Shown: positions 9,701-16,172, counted from the first letter of the stretch. The stretch: 16,555 nucleotides of DNA from Polyangiaceae bacterium (GCA_025936205.1 JAICTU010000173.1:1-16555); one strand, 5' to 3'. A program made the numbers and translations. Notes: generated by a model from the sequence alone, not told the origin.

Positions 9701-12700
9701 GAGATCGTCGGGAATGGGCCAGGGGACGTGCGCGATCCCCTCCGCCGGGTCGCACGTGTCGGCCGTGCACGGGTCGCCATCATCAAGGGGCAGCGCCTCC
9801 TGGACGCAGGTCCCCTCTTCGTTGCAGCTGCCCACGGCGTAACAGCGGTCACCCCACGTGCAGGCCGTGCCGGGCGGCGCTGCCACATGCACGATGCCCG
9901 TGCTGGGAAAGCACGAGTCGATCGTGCACGGATCGCCATCGTCGATCGTGGGTGAGGCGCCGGCGATGCAGGCACCGACCGCGTCGCAGGTCGAGATGCC
10001 GTTGCAGATGTTGCCGTCGTCGCACTCAACTCCCGGCGGCCTGAAGTCGTGGTACACACCCTGCACCGGATCGCAGAAGTCGTTGGTGCACGGATCGCCA
10101 TCGTCGATCGTGGGCGGGGTGTCGTGCACGCACTCGCCGAGCGGACCGCAGAACGCGGTCCCGTTGCACACGTTGCCATCGTCATCGCAGGTCCTGACCT
10201 GGCCGGGCTGGTGGACCACGCCGCGCACCGGATCGCAGAAGTCCACGGTGCAGGGGTTTTGATCGTTGACGTCCACGGGCAGGCCGGGAGCGCAATGGCC
10301 CGCGCCGTCGCAGCTCTCTGCGCCGTTGCAGACATTGCTATCCGCGCAGTTGGTCCCCGCAGGCGCGGGGTCGTGGCGCACGCCGCTCCCGGGGTCACAG
10401 CTGTCGGCGGTGCAGGGGTTGCCGTCGTCCAGGCTCGGAGGCGAGCCCGAGACGCAGCTGCCGCTGCCGTTGCAGAGCGCAATGCCATTGCACGGATTAC
10501 CGTCGTCACAACCCGTTCCGGCCGCGACCGCGACATGGCTCGGACCGAGCAGCGGATCGCAGGCGTCGAGCGTGCACGGGTTGCCGTCGTCGATCACCAG
10601 GGGAGTGCCTGGCGCGCACACGCCGGCGGCGTTGCACGCCTCTGATCCGTTGCACAGATTCTGGTCGAGGCAGAGGGTGCCGGTGGGTCGAGGGGTGTAC
10701 GTGGGTCCCTGCGCGGGAATGCAGACGTCGGTGGTACAGGGGTTGCCGTCGTCCACCGGCAGCAGCGCTTGCGGCGTGCAGCCGAGGACGCCCTGCTGGC
10801 AGGTGGTCACGCCCGTGGCCTGGCACGCTCCCGACGGACAGGAAGTGGGTGTCGAAACGAAGCCGTCGTCCGGGCTGCCGTCGCAGTCCTCGTCGATGCC
10901 ATTGCAGTTGTCGTCGTTGCCGGAGGGAGCTCCGCGCGCACAGCTGTCGGCGACGTGCCCCGCGACACAGCTGGTCATGCCCGTGCGAGCGCAGGCGCCG
11001 ACGCCACACGCCGTGGCGCTCGGGACGAAGTCCTCGTCCGCGGTGCCATTGCAGTCGTCGTCGATACCGTTGCAGGTCGCGTCGCTGGCGGCGGGAGCTC
11101 CAGGGACGCAGTTGTCGACGACTTGCCCAGTGACACAGCTCGACTCGCCGCTGCTCGCGCACGCGCCGACCCCGCAGCTCGTCGCCTGGACGCTGAAATC
11201 ATCGTCCACCAGCCCGTCGCAGTCGTCGTCGATCCCGTTGCACGTCTGATCGAGCGTCGCGCTCGGCGTACAGCCGCCGCCGCCACCAGCTGGCGTGCCG
11301 GTGCACTCGGCGGCGGTGACCGTGACGCCGTTCGTGTTCGTCCACTCCAGAAACAGGGATGGCGGGCTCGCCGACTCGCGCGAGAACAGCTCGACCTTGC
11401 CGGCCTGGTTCTCCATCGCCTTCTTGATCAACCAACCATTCAAGGCGACGTGACCCGCCAGGGCACAGGCGACATCGTGAGTCAGATCGAACTCGAGCGT
11501 CCCGGTCTCTTCGCTCGCCACCAGCACGGTCGCCGTGGGCGGCGAGGCCCACGGCACGTCGATGCCGGGGCCCCACATCACCCAGGCGGTACTGCCGCTA
11601 CAATCGGGGGATTGGTTGCCCGGATTCGCATCGTTCGAACAGTTCCAGGTGGCCGCTGCGTCGACCCAGGAGCGCAACATGTGGTGCGCGCCGAGCGTCC
11701 GATCGGGACCCCAGTTGGGATAGGTCTTCAGGATCGGCAGGCGCAGCCGAGCTCGGATCAAGGGGCCGCCCAGCGCGCTGCTGATGGCGGGCAGATCGAA
11801 GGCGATCAGCCCGCGATTCCTGCCGGAGGCCTGGATGCGCAGAAAGTTCTCGCTGGAATAATTCTGGTTGGGGGCGCCCTGGCGGATGTGCGTGTCCGAC
11901 TGCGGAGCGACGCTAGCGCTGCCGGTGATCGGTCCGAGACCGCCGCCGCCACTCGAGCCAGAATTGATCTCCAGCACGAGACGTGGCGCCGGGGTTCGCT
12001 CGCGCGAGGCAAAGTCCACGGCGCCGCTCTGGCCCTCGTCCACCTTCTTGAGCAACCAACCGTAGCCAGGCCAGCTGCCGTTCAAGATGCCGGTCACGTC
12101 CGCGCTGACATCGAAGGCGACCACGCCCGTCTGGTTGTTGGTGATGGCCGCCGTCGCGCTCGCCGTGGAGGTCCAGGGCAGGACCGCCGGATCGTTCGAG
12201 CTCATGTTCCAGACGTTGCTGCCGCTGCAGTCCGCCTGCTGATTGTTGACGTTGGCGTCGAGCGCACAGGCCCAGGTCGCCTGATACTCGGCGCTCGTTT
12301 GTTTCAGGCGATGCAAGGAGATCGGCCTGCCGCTGCTGCCCCAGTTCGAAGCGGCCGAGAAGATCGTGAGCTCGATGCGGGCGGAGACCAAGCTGCCGCT
12401 GCCGACGGCCGCGACGATCGCCGGCTTGTCGAAGAACAGAAGCGCGCGGCGAGCGCCCGAAGCCTGCAGCGACAGCACCGTGTCGCCACCGGCGTTCTGA
12501 TTGGGCGATCCACTCCTCAGATACGTGTCGCCGAGCGCGTCGATCGTGGTCGAGCTCACCAGCGCCGAGCGGGCGACGCCCAGCGCACCGGCTCCGGGGA
12601 TCCCCGACGCTGCGCCGGCCGGCGGCGCGGGGGCCGCGCGCTCCGGTTCATCTCGCGTCGGGGTGCAGCCGGCCAGCGACGCCAGCAGCGCGAGCACCCG

Positions 12701-12751
12701 CACCCACGAATCCCTCCGTCGCGTCGCATTCCCTGCCCGCGTGACCGGCAT
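3737..12751 (-). CDS. Giant mosaic surface lipoprotein (DNRLRE/CBM96-like, MopE-like, DDGNPCT and kelch repeats), 3004 aa
   Basis: The start is the ATG at 12751, preceded by GGAGGG and giving a lipoprotein signal: MPVTRAGNATRRR, a hydrophobic stretch, then lipobox LAGC with Cys29. The frame extends 11 codons further to a TTG without support. Domains in order: two DNRLRE/CBM96-like beta domains (about 65-260 and 280-470); three MopE-like CNGIDDDCDG units (about 494-660); about 18 cysteine-rich DDGNPCT...CDPxxGV units (about 667-1795), interrupted near 1222-1300 by a non-repeat cysteine segment; about 18 kelch-like blades with LFGG and DTWEFD (about 1800-2745); a 24-cysteine module (about 2759-2907); and a terminal Ig-like beta domain (about 2910-3004). 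No enzyme motif is visible. Known of the families: DNRLRE/CBM96 domains can bind polysaccharide and kelch blades form propellers. Inferred: a lipid-anchored adhesin or binding scaffold outside the cell. It is first in an operon with the overlapping gene at 1-3740. Confidence 0.93.
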   Translation of the reverse strand: MPVTRAGNATRRRDSWVRVLALLASLAGCTPTRDEPERAAPAPPAGAASGIPGAGALGVARSALVSSTTIDALGDTYLRSGSPNQNAGGDTVLSLQASGARRALLFFDKPAIVAAVGSGSLVSARIELTIFSAASNWGSSGRPISLHRLKQTSAEYQATWACALDANVNNQQADCSGSNVWNMSSNDPAVLPWTSTASATAAITNNQTGVVAFDVSADVTGILNGSWPGYGWLLKKVDEGQSGAVDFASRERTPAPRLVLEINSGSSGGGGLGPITGSASVAPQSDTHIRQGAPNQNYSSENFLRIQASGRNRGLIAFDLPAISSALGGPLIRARLRLPILKTYPNWGPDRTLGAHHMLRSWVDAAATWNCSNDANPGNQSPDCSGSTAWVMWGPGIDVPWASPPTATVLVASEETGTLEFDLTHDVACALAGHVALNGWLIKKAMENQAGKVELFSRESASPPSLFLEWTNTNGVTVTAAECTGTPAGGGGGCTPSATLDQTCNGIDDDCDGLVDDDFSVQATSCGVGACASSGESSCVTGQVVDNCVPGAPAASDATCNGIDDDCNGTADEDFVPSATACGVGACARTGMTSCVAGHVADSCARGAPSGNDDNCNGIDEDCDGSPDDGFVSTPTSCPSGACQATGVTTCQQGVLGCTPQALLPVDDGNPCTTDVCIPAQGPTYTPRPTGTLCLDQNLCNGSEACNAAGVCAPGTPLVIDDGNPCTLDACDPLLGPSHVAVAAGTGCDDGNPCNGIALCNGSGSCVSGSPPSLDDGNPCTADSCDPGSGVRHDPAPAGTNCADSNVCNGAESCDGAGHCAPGLPVDVNDQNPCTVDFCDPVRGVVHQPGQVRTCDDDGNVCNGTAFCGPLGECVHDTPPTIDDGDPCTNDFCDPVQGVYHDFRPPGVECDDGNICNGISTCDAVGACIAGASPTIDDGDPCTIDSCFPSTGIVHVAAPPGTACTWGDRCYAVGSCNEEGTCVQEALPLDDGDPCTADTCDPAEGIAHVPWPIPDDLNPCTVDACDPTLGVVYTPLPEGAPCSDGDPCNGAETCHEGYCASQTTPDSDDGNPCTVDLCDGETGEYQHLPAADGTRCDDETICGQGGVCFGGDCMLRGPLIDDGDTCTQDICHPEIGVVEHVPADPGSPCDNQDACDGVADVCDADGACVGTEEIELPEPSGPCMASVCDPRAGVQEVPAPEGVPCGQGAICDGAGTCVPGPSLDCQRECAILEVVCPPPDPNVNEFPYSNYALCTEKCSRDSTGPCAEAKQANQQCLFENPTDCAPSECAQQRQWLENCLSAPPDPEPGVINDCVSTTVDGEGTLQYVYADFGTICEGPYSCGVGYCDYGECVVDDIGLPYQYAQPQCMTPSGPGFCSGAYSRTTGTCQPGLNRPSPCFDTRFNTVLAPGTPCSLGVCSQQGVCDRFGRCLAPPSPGGTPCEDKSLCTGPGTCGMPQPDLQFQRDHSFECIPDHPQVYDVSDPCGFDACNPVTGQVEHQPQPAGTSCDDGNPCNGVNEVCDGSDHCLPGTQIPVDDGNPCTIDYACDPQLGYRRDIVPDGTSCSDGDPCNGEEVCVAGVCGTAEVAPVGPCFVRSCDPETGIVETPRAAGSPCEPSHTPCLHDGVCDGAGHCQAPQPVAIDDQNLCTIDSCDLLQGVQHVYYLPDDANPCTVAECDPITGPVQLPVSAGSACSDGDACNGEETCDGAGSCVAGMPVAVDDGNPCTLDRCDSLVGVVHEALRGGASCSDGNLCNGEELCDGAGHCAPGVAPPVDDQLICTDDSCDPAIGVMHHWVGGPDCTGPRWSMLAGSAPSPRDSSAATFLPLSSELFLFGGENAGVALADTWLFDREAKTWRSSFAAPPPARAGAAAVYSELNGRVIVFGGASVSATGTAYLGDLWEYDPVADAWDEIDADTGPEPRTLAAMSYDVERERVVLFGGVGSSGALQDTWEFDTLSRSWSARSSQGPSARGGAAMAYDPVRQRMVLFGGAPQPGASPGAPLADLWEFDGAAGLWSERSTTNAPPARTGHALVYDVGRQRFRLFGGTGAEPGAFADTWEFDSTAALWQPLAPALSLPGRAGHAIGYDPLSGSTLVAAGLDYSANGTVTPASSEVWQLDQAGSRWRELTAHTVPITTQSGLAYDHARGALVSVGPLPATDRLVAWEFSASTELWQPRELLAQDNRLRFDGQLVTLGYDLDRQRPLIGGYGPGRYLGDADQIKRLWEWDGTHVTRGCDVSSIVSGANLLYDPVHRRLLAIGGTYGAFEERSEFWQLDLGSCAVSRRRRDGPLTGPALTVWDSQRGRVIVHTQHARGGRYVETWVSDPALEIWTRLQPTSHPPLSFGAGMAYDPLRGRVVWFGPPGSDEAGQTWELDSQAGQWQAIAGASGPKPPVSASFDAARGNVVVLDAEGTLWDYVTGSWHPREFVLTPPARNGASAAWIPEAGYAVLFGGVSGSGQRRLLGDTWLWRNGWKPASDVGVNESQRIYGAIRDLSPQARTGHTLIASDDVHPEFAALLFGGEGEAGLLGDTWAFNRDTYQWTPIESIKIPARTGHAMALLPHYGYLLFGGLSASGPLNDTWTMRIVDNETEWHDRQGEAALAPRWGHAMATDLDRGTVLLFGGRDRDNVLGDTWEYRPGAEPRWIEHHPRIFPPARFGHTLVYDPVRHRIVLTGGSGAAPGSTFDDTWDWDAPEDTWIHRTPERASPARAGRAAFFDASRAEVVAFGGLAYADQGRAAVTFADTFALENASVTVDQGVRLPMGARCAHPEECETGQCVDGYCCNSSCTGQCGACNLPGEEGHCSAVLGAPHGARPACPGSDQCQKCGGVQLDACGAADGLSCYPGACVGGTLYSPNAQCVDGVCEGLDPHSCAPYTCRKDGKGCADQCYRDSECYSSDYFCLNPPYLPMCVQYAKVAQVSVPAPLHAGTSATLRAWVTRPPADFTFSYLDAQGTKVVACSTRNRPSGECELLPTQAGTTQWRVEVHEPGSRKSVDDFRDFEVTVLP
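4030..4475 (-). other. C-terminal cysteine-rich module of the lipoprotein
   Basis: About 24 cysteines occur in roughly 150 residues, starting GARCAHPEEC and ending at PMC. The first part has the spacing C-x5-C-x4-C-x4-CC-x3-C-x3-C-x2-C-x8-C, nearly identical to the module at the left edge of the window in the downstream gene. In myxobacterial surface proteins this GxxC...GxC...CC pattern commonly follows kelch blades. It is probably a disulphide-stabilised domain outside the cytoplasm. Confidence 0.75.
4515..7350 (-). repeat. About 18 kelch-like propeller blades encoded in the lipoprotein
   Basis: Successive units of about 50 residues have a hydrophobic strand ending in FGG, a variable loop, then DTWEFD or a variant, a later W, and P(A/P)R(T/A)GHA. 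Blades 1-5 and 13-18 keep FGG and D(T/L)W. Blades 6-12 keep mainly the W(E/Q)xD strand, with FGG replaced (for example by VGP or IGG). Eighteen blades would suit three six-bladed propellers, though other groupings are possible. Confidence 0.8.
7370..10753 (-). repeat. About 18 tandem cysteine-rich DDGNPCT repeats encoded in the lipoprotein
   Basis: By eye I count 18 copies of a (C/T)xDxCDPxxG core. Most are preceded by DDGNPCT or DDGDPCT and followed by GTxCxDGNxCNGxExCDGxGxCxxG. Full units are about 50-55 residues (150-165 bp) and some are half units lacking the CNG part. At DNA level a plus-strand core such as GGGGTTGCCGTCGTC recurs with few changes. The array is broken at about 8640-9090 by unrelated cysteine-containing sequence. 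No function can be assigned from sequence; the even cysteine spacing suggests small disulphide-bonded modules. Confidence 0.85.
10855..11255 (-). repeat. Three MopE-like CNGIDDDCDG units encoded in the lipoprotein
   Basis: Three successive units of about 55 residues. Each starts with CNGID(D/E)DC(D/N)G and acidic residues. The first two continue with CGVGAC, SCV and a short linker containing PGAP or RGAP; the third has CPSGAC and TTC. The acidic, asparagine-rich core resembles the putative metal-binding motif named after MopE. In other families such cores may bind calcium or copper; binding here is inferred, not shown. Confidence 0.8.
11330..12560 (-). repeat. Tandem pair of DNRLRE/CBM96-like domains encoded in the lipoprotein
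   Basis: Two homologous segments of about 195 residues each. Both begin with a strand ending DT(Y/H)(L/I)R, then G(S/A)PNQN. Both carry an (L/I)(L/I)(F/A)FD segment, a TW(A/N)C..DAN block with a DCSGS(N/T)(V/A)W core, and a GWL(L/I)KK....Q.G.V...SRE.....P.L.LE ending. This is the DNRLRE-type domain pattern, allied to carbohydrate-binding module 96. The copies have diverged in sequence, so this looks like an old internal duplication. Confidence 0.8.
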
Positions 12752-12754
12752 CTG

Positions 12755-12760
12755 CCCTCC
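12755..12760 (-). promoter_or_regulatory. Ribosome binding site of the giant lipoprotein gene
   Basis: GGAGGG on the minus strand lies three bases before the ATG at 12751 (GGAGG four bases before). It is the only strong Shine-Dalgarno match near the 5' end. It decides the start in favour of this ATG over the in-frame TTG at 12784, and the chosen start gives a compact, basic n-region before the lipobox. The spacing is slightly short but workable. Confidence 0.75.
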
Positions 12761-12848
12761 GCTGCGTTCAGCCGCGCCAGGCAAGTACGCCGCGAGGGGT
12801 GCCCCAATTAACCCCAGCGGGTGAATGATCTGCGGCGGAATGCCCGGG

Positions 12849-12870
12849 GCTCATGTAGCTCGTGATGAGC
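12849..12870. promoter_or_regulatory. Inverted repeat upstream of the lipoprotein gene (possible operator)
   Basis: GCTCAT and ATGAGC form perfect six-base arms separated by ten bases, about 100 bp before the lipoprotein start. The spacing of about one helical turn suits a dimeric regulator. No regulator gene is in the window, and a six-base dyad can occur by chance. Confidence 0.25.
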
Positions 12871-13265
12871 TTACTGACGGTGCAACACCGAGTCGGCGTG
12901 CGCGCTGCGCGCCCCTCTGCCTCCGCCGCTCCCCCTTGCCCCGACATCCGCGGCGACGGCTCCGCCGTCTGTTTCACCGCCAGGAACAGCGGCGAGCAGC
13001 GAGCCGCGCCGCGGACTCGGCAAATTTCCGCGCCGGCTGGCTGCCAATTTGAGTAAAACCAACGTGCAGATGGTCAGTATGCGCACTCACGCCGGTGTAC
13101 GCGTGAACGAACTGCTTGCGGGAGCTCCAGATCTGTCGTCGCCAAAGAGCAGAGGAAAATCAAAGCCGTTGCGTCGAGCAGCGCTTGGTGGAGTTCACGT
13201 AATCTGACGTATGCGCAACATCGGCGAGGGCAGGGGAGCCACGCTGACCGAATCCAAAGCACACC

Positions 13266-13286
13266 ACTACGAGTCGATCGAGTAGT
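13266..13286. repeat. Short dyad downstream of the IS91-type remnant
   Basis: ACTAC and GTAGT arms flank an 11-base centre containing the palindrome TCGATCGA, about 35 bp beyond the stop of the IS91-type fragment. IS91-family elements often carry a subterminal hairpin at the origin end after the transposase gene, so this is a candidate. The arms are short and no exact element end could be assigned. Confidence 0.2.
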
Positions 13287-13320
13287 TTCGGTCGGTCGGG
13301 TTGCGCGAGGGGGGGCGCAC

Positions 13321-14104
13321 TCATTCCTCGAACAGGTCAGGCGAGCGTGCGCGGGACAGCGGCGGCGGAGCGGAAGGCTGACCCCGGGCCTCGAGCTCCT
13401 GCCGAGCGCGAACGACGTCTTCGATGACTTCGACGAATCGCAGCCGCCCTCCGCAGCGCGGGCAGTCGAGCGGATCGATGTCGAACACCCTTCGGTACAG
13501 CGTCGCCCAATCACTGCGGGGTAGCTGTTTGAAGCGGGGCTCTTCGGTAGCAGTGGAAGGCTGGAGGACCCGGGGTACTCGGGTCGGCTTTGGTTTCGGC
13601 ACGGGCGGAGCCGCCGGCTCGACCTTTGGCAGGACCGGCTCTTCGTCGGTGGGGAGCGAGGGCTCGGAATGAGCACAGCGGTCGTGTTCGCTCGATGGCG
13701 TGTCCGATCGTGCGGGCACGACTCGGCTGCGCCACCGGCTGTGCGGCGCCCATACTCCGTAGAAGCGCACCAGCGGATGGCGCGGCGGGGGTACCAAAGC
13801 AGCCAGGCGCGCCAGAAACTGCGTCGGCGTCATGAGCCGCACCTGGTCGGTATCCTTGATCCGATAACAGATCCTGCCGTCGTCGAGCACGGAAAGCCGC
13901 TCGAGCGCGAGCGGAGGGCGAGCACAGTAGCGGAGCAAGCGTTCGCGCGCAGCGGGCAGACCGTCGGCAACGCTGACGCCGGCGTGGAGATTGAACTTCA
14001 AGTGTTGGGCACCGAGGCCGTTGGTGGGCTTCGGCAGCGAGCGGGCGCGCGCCGGGTCTGGGTTGTCCTCGGCGCGGCCGTGTTCCGCACAGCGCTGGAG
14101 CTGC
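13321..14104 (-). pseudogene. IS91/ISCR-type transposase, C-terminal remnant cut by IS66
   Basis: The visible frame has 260 codons, from the IS66 boundary at 14104 to the stop at 13321. It matches the C-terminal half of Y2-type (PF04986-like) transposases: LHAGVSV, then RLLRYCARPPLALERL, DGRICYRIKD, FLARLAALVPPPRHPLVRFYGVWAP, a proline/charged linker, and a CPRCGGRLRFVEVIED block near the end. IS91-family enzymes work by rolling-circle-like HUH/tyrosine chemistry. The HUH part would be N-terminal and is missing here; if it exists it lies beyond the right edge. The first tyrosine of the Y-x3-Y pair is arginine here, leaving a single Tyr (codon 13927-13929), as in ISCR-like enzymes. The frame has no proper start of its own (only an internal TTG at 14001), so I call it non-functional. 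Confidence 0.82.
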
Positions 14105-14131
14105 GTAACCGTCTGGCCGAGCCCGTGGTTG
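14105..14131 (+). repeat. IS66 terminal inverted repeat, tnpC side
   Basis: The outer 27 bases match the opposite terminus at 22 positions: the outer ten (GTAACCGTCT) and CGTGGTTG are identical, with mismatches at positions 11, 15, 16, 17 and 19. The tnpC stop codon lies 21 bases inside the inner edge of this repeat. Confidence 0.9.
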
Positions 14132-14151
14132 TCAGGCGGGACGAGTCGTGC

Positions 14152-15726
14152 CTACGGCGCTGGCCCAGTCGGCCTCCAGCGGTCGGGAAGCAGGGCGTCG
14201 AGCGCCTCGTCGGAGTTCGCGCCAACGATTCGCGGTAGCACGTCGATCAGGTACTCGGTGGGCTCCACGCCGTTGGCGATGCAGCTGCCGACGAGCGAGT
14301 AGAGCCCCGCAATGTTTCTGCCGGCGCGAGCATGGCCGACAAACAGGTAGTTCTTCCTTCCGAGCGCGACGACTCGCAGACGACGCTCGGAGCCATTGTT
14401 GTGGATGGGGATCCGAGCGTCAGTGAGGAAGAGTTCGAGACGAGAGCGCTGGTTGAGCGCGTATCCGAGGGCCTCGCCCAGCGGACTCTTCGGCAAGACG
14501 CTCGCGCGCACGGTGGTTGCCCACTGAAAGAAGTCATCGACAACGGGCTTGCTTCGCTGGGTCCTCAGCTCGAGATGTTCTGGGGTCCCGACAATCTCGA
14601 TGACCGTTGCTTCATGCTCGACGCGGAAGAGAAGGCGGAGCTTGCCGATGCCGATGTCGGCATCATCGCCCACGGTGGCGCGCGCCTCATACAGCTTGCG
14701 GCGCAGGTGGCACCAGCAACCTGCACGCGCTCGTCCATCAGGTTCGGTGACGTTGTTGTATCCGGTGTACCCGTCGACGACGAGGATACCTCGGGTCCCA
14801 CCGAGCAACTGAGCCGGAGTCTGACCGCTTCGGTCAGCAGCGAAGACATACAAGACCAGTTCGCCGCCGCTCACGTCATCATGACCATGAAAGACCCAGA
14901 TGAAGCCGCGCTTGCGCGGCTGCTGCATGCGCATCGAGGTCTCGTCCGCCAGCACGATGGGCAGCGCGGCGATGCGAGCGCGCAGTCGCTCAATCAATGG
15001 CGTCGCGAGCTCTGCCGCGGCATGCAAGATGTCGTTCATCGTTGCGCGCGACATCGGAATGCCGAGCCGCTCGAAGCGACGCTCGATCCGATAGATGGGG
15101 ATCGAGTCGGCGCACTTTTCCACGATGAGGAACGCGGCGAAGCCGAAGCCAAACTGGCCTCCAGGGACGAGCTTGGCTGGCGCCGGTGCCGTCACGATGT
15201 ATTGCCCACACGCGCAGGCTGCCTTCTCGCGACGATGGATGCGCCGCTCGAAGTGGCCGGGCACGTACTCGTACACCGTGCTCGTCTCGAATCCGAGCGT
15301 GCCGAATTTCGTGCCCTGGCACTTTGGGCACTGCTTGTCGACGTCCGGCACCAAGTGCGAGATGTCCCGCGTCAGCATCGCCTGCTTCTTCAGAGCTCGC
15401 TCGCGACGCTTCTTGGCAGCCTCTTCGCGACGACGAATCAACTCGTCTTCGTTCGGCTCGGGCTCGCCCAGGTCGCGTTCGGCGGGCGGGATCTTGATCT
15501 TCTCAGACTTCGGACCGAGTAGCTCACGCTCGAGACGTCGCACCTCGGACTCTAGCTTTGTCGCCCGTGCCGCGTATGCCGCGTCCTGCTCAGAGAGCCG
15601 GCGTTCGAGCTCGGCGATGAGCTGCCGCTGCGCGGCCATCACCGACTGCTGCTGAGCGACTAACGCTCCGAGTTGCTCATTGGCCCCTTGCAACTGGGCA
15701 ATCAGAGCATCGCGCGGATCAGCCAC
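14152..15726 (-). CDS. tnpC: IS66-family transposase TnpC
   Basis: This 524-residue protein has the length and architecture of IS66 TnpC. It has an N-terminal coiled coil (about 1-70, rich in L, Q and E) and a lysine/arginine-rich linker. A zinc-binding region has Cys133 and Cys136 (CPKC), then Cys171 and Cys173. The DDE catalytic core shows Asp261 (VLADETSM), Asp318 (VVDGYTGYNN) and Glu447 (PIHNNGSERRLR). An IS66 C-terminal segment contains VGHARAGRNIAGLYSLVGSC. CWCHLRRK stands where the family has the HARRK-like motif. The start is GTG at 15726, just after an in-frame stop upstream; no clear ribosome binding site is seen. It carries out DNA cleavage and strand transfer together with TnpA and TnpB. 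It lies 73 bp after tnpB. Confidence 0.95.
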   Translation of the reverse strand: MADPRDALIAQLQGANEQLGALVAQQQSVMAAQRQLIAELERRLSEQDAAYAARATKLESEVRRLERELLGPKSEKIKIPPAERDLGEPEPNEDELIRRREEAAKKRRERALKKQAMLTRDISHLVPDVDKQCPKCQGTKFGTLGFETSTVYEYVPGHFERRIHRREKAACACGQYIVTAPAPAKLVPGGQFGFGFAAFLIVEKCADSIPIYRIERRFERLGIPMSRATMNDILHAAAELATPLIERLRARIAALPIVLADETSMRMQQPRKRGFIWVFHGHDDVSGGELVLYVFAADRSGQTPAQLLGGTRGILVVDGYTGYNNVTEPDGRARAGCWCHLRRKLYEARATVGDDADIGIGKLRLLFRVEHEATVIEIVGTPEHLELRTQRSKPVVDDFFQWATTVRASVLPKSPLGEALGYALNQRSRLELFLTDARIPIHNNGSERRLRVVALGRKNYLFVGHARAGRNIAGLYSLVGSCIANGVEPTEYLIDVLPRIVGANSDEALDALLPDRWRPTGPAP

Positions 15727-15799
15727 GCCGAGTTTAGATCATGACGACGCCCGCGCCGTCGATCCCCATTCGCGTGGGATCACATATGATCACGTATGG

Positions 15800-16165
15800 T
15801 CACGAATCTCCGGGCGGCTCGGGCGGACTCCAGAGTGTTGGCCGCCTTACTCCCGAGAGGTCGATACCATCGAGCAGCATCGTCAAATCCGTCGAGTCCA
15901 GAACGGCACGGCTGTCACCGGGTTTCACACTCGGAATGCGAAATCGGCCCTTCTCGAGGCGCTTGTAGATCAGCACGAAGCCTCCTCGATGCCACACCAA
16001 AATCTTGAGCCGGTCGCGGCGCTTGCCCACGAAAGCGAACAAGTCGCCACCGAAGGCGTTCAGTCCCCAGCCTCGCACAATCTCAAAGAGGCCATCGTGG
16101 CCGCGACGCATGTCCACGGGTTCCGACGCGAGGTAGACGCGCGTCGATGCAGGCAGGGCAAGCAT
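15800..16165 (-). CDS. tnpB: IS66-family accessory protein TnpB
   Basis: A full-length 121-residue IS66 Orf2/TnpB (PF05717-like). Family motifs are clear: VYLASEPVDMRRGHDGL near the N-terminus, then DLFAFVGKRRDRLKILVWHRGGF, then YKRLEKGRF and the LLDGIDLSG ending. TnpB is required for IS66 transposition, but its biochemical role is unknown; it is unrelated to the RNA-guided TnpB of IS605. The ATG at 16165 lies seven bases after the tnpA stop, with a weak GAGG upstream, so it is probably translated from the same message. The C-terminal tail past LSGVRR is slightly longer than usual. Confidence 0.95.
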   Translation of the reverse strand: MLALPASTRVYLASEPVDMRRGHDGLFEIVRGWGLNAFGGDLFAFVGKRRDRLKILVWHRGGFVLIYKRLEKGRFRIPSVKPGDSRAVLDSTDLTMLLDGIDLSGVRRPTLWSPPEPPGDS

Positions 16166-16172
16166 GCGCGTC

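Larger units (their letters stand above)
12752..13320. other. Intergenic region upstream of the lipoprotein operon
   Basis: About 570 bp with no supportable coding sequence; short open frames here have no recognisable protein and poor starts. It must hold the operon promoter, but I see no convincing -35/-10 or sigma-54 pair. It contains a GCTCAT...ATGAGC dyad at 12849-12870, a CAAATT...AATTTG dyad at 13021-13051 and an ACTAC...GTAGT dyad at 13266-13286. The part next to 13320 is probably the trailing end of the IS91-type element; its boundary is not visible. Confidence 0.5.

Noticed and set aside
7370..10753. Regular repeats as a possible CRISPR array
   Set aside because: The period is about 150-165 bp, units are in-frame coding and diverged, and no short identical repeats with unique spacers are present.
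12752..12784. Upstream TTG start adding 11 residues to the lipoprotein
   Set aside because: No ribosome binding site before it. The ATG at 12751 has GGAGGG and gives a more normal lipoprotein signal.
10769..12811. Plus-strand open frame of 680 codons
   Set aside because: Antisense to the DNRLRE and MopE-like part of the lipoprotein; low-complexity composition and no known motif.
13021..13051. CAAATT...AATTTG dyad as a terminator
   Set aside because: Only six-base A/T-rich arms with a poorly paired centre and no T run after it; no gene clearly ends here.
12871..13086. Short minus-strand frame starting MRILTICTLVLLKLAAS
   Set aside because: It looks like a signal peptide, but the start is GTG without a ribosome binding site and the rest is low-complexity G/A/R.
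13074..13676. Minus-strand frame of 200 codons overlapping the IS91-type remnant
   Set aside because: It is out of frame with the recognisable transposase sequence over most of its length, and its unique tail has no known motif.
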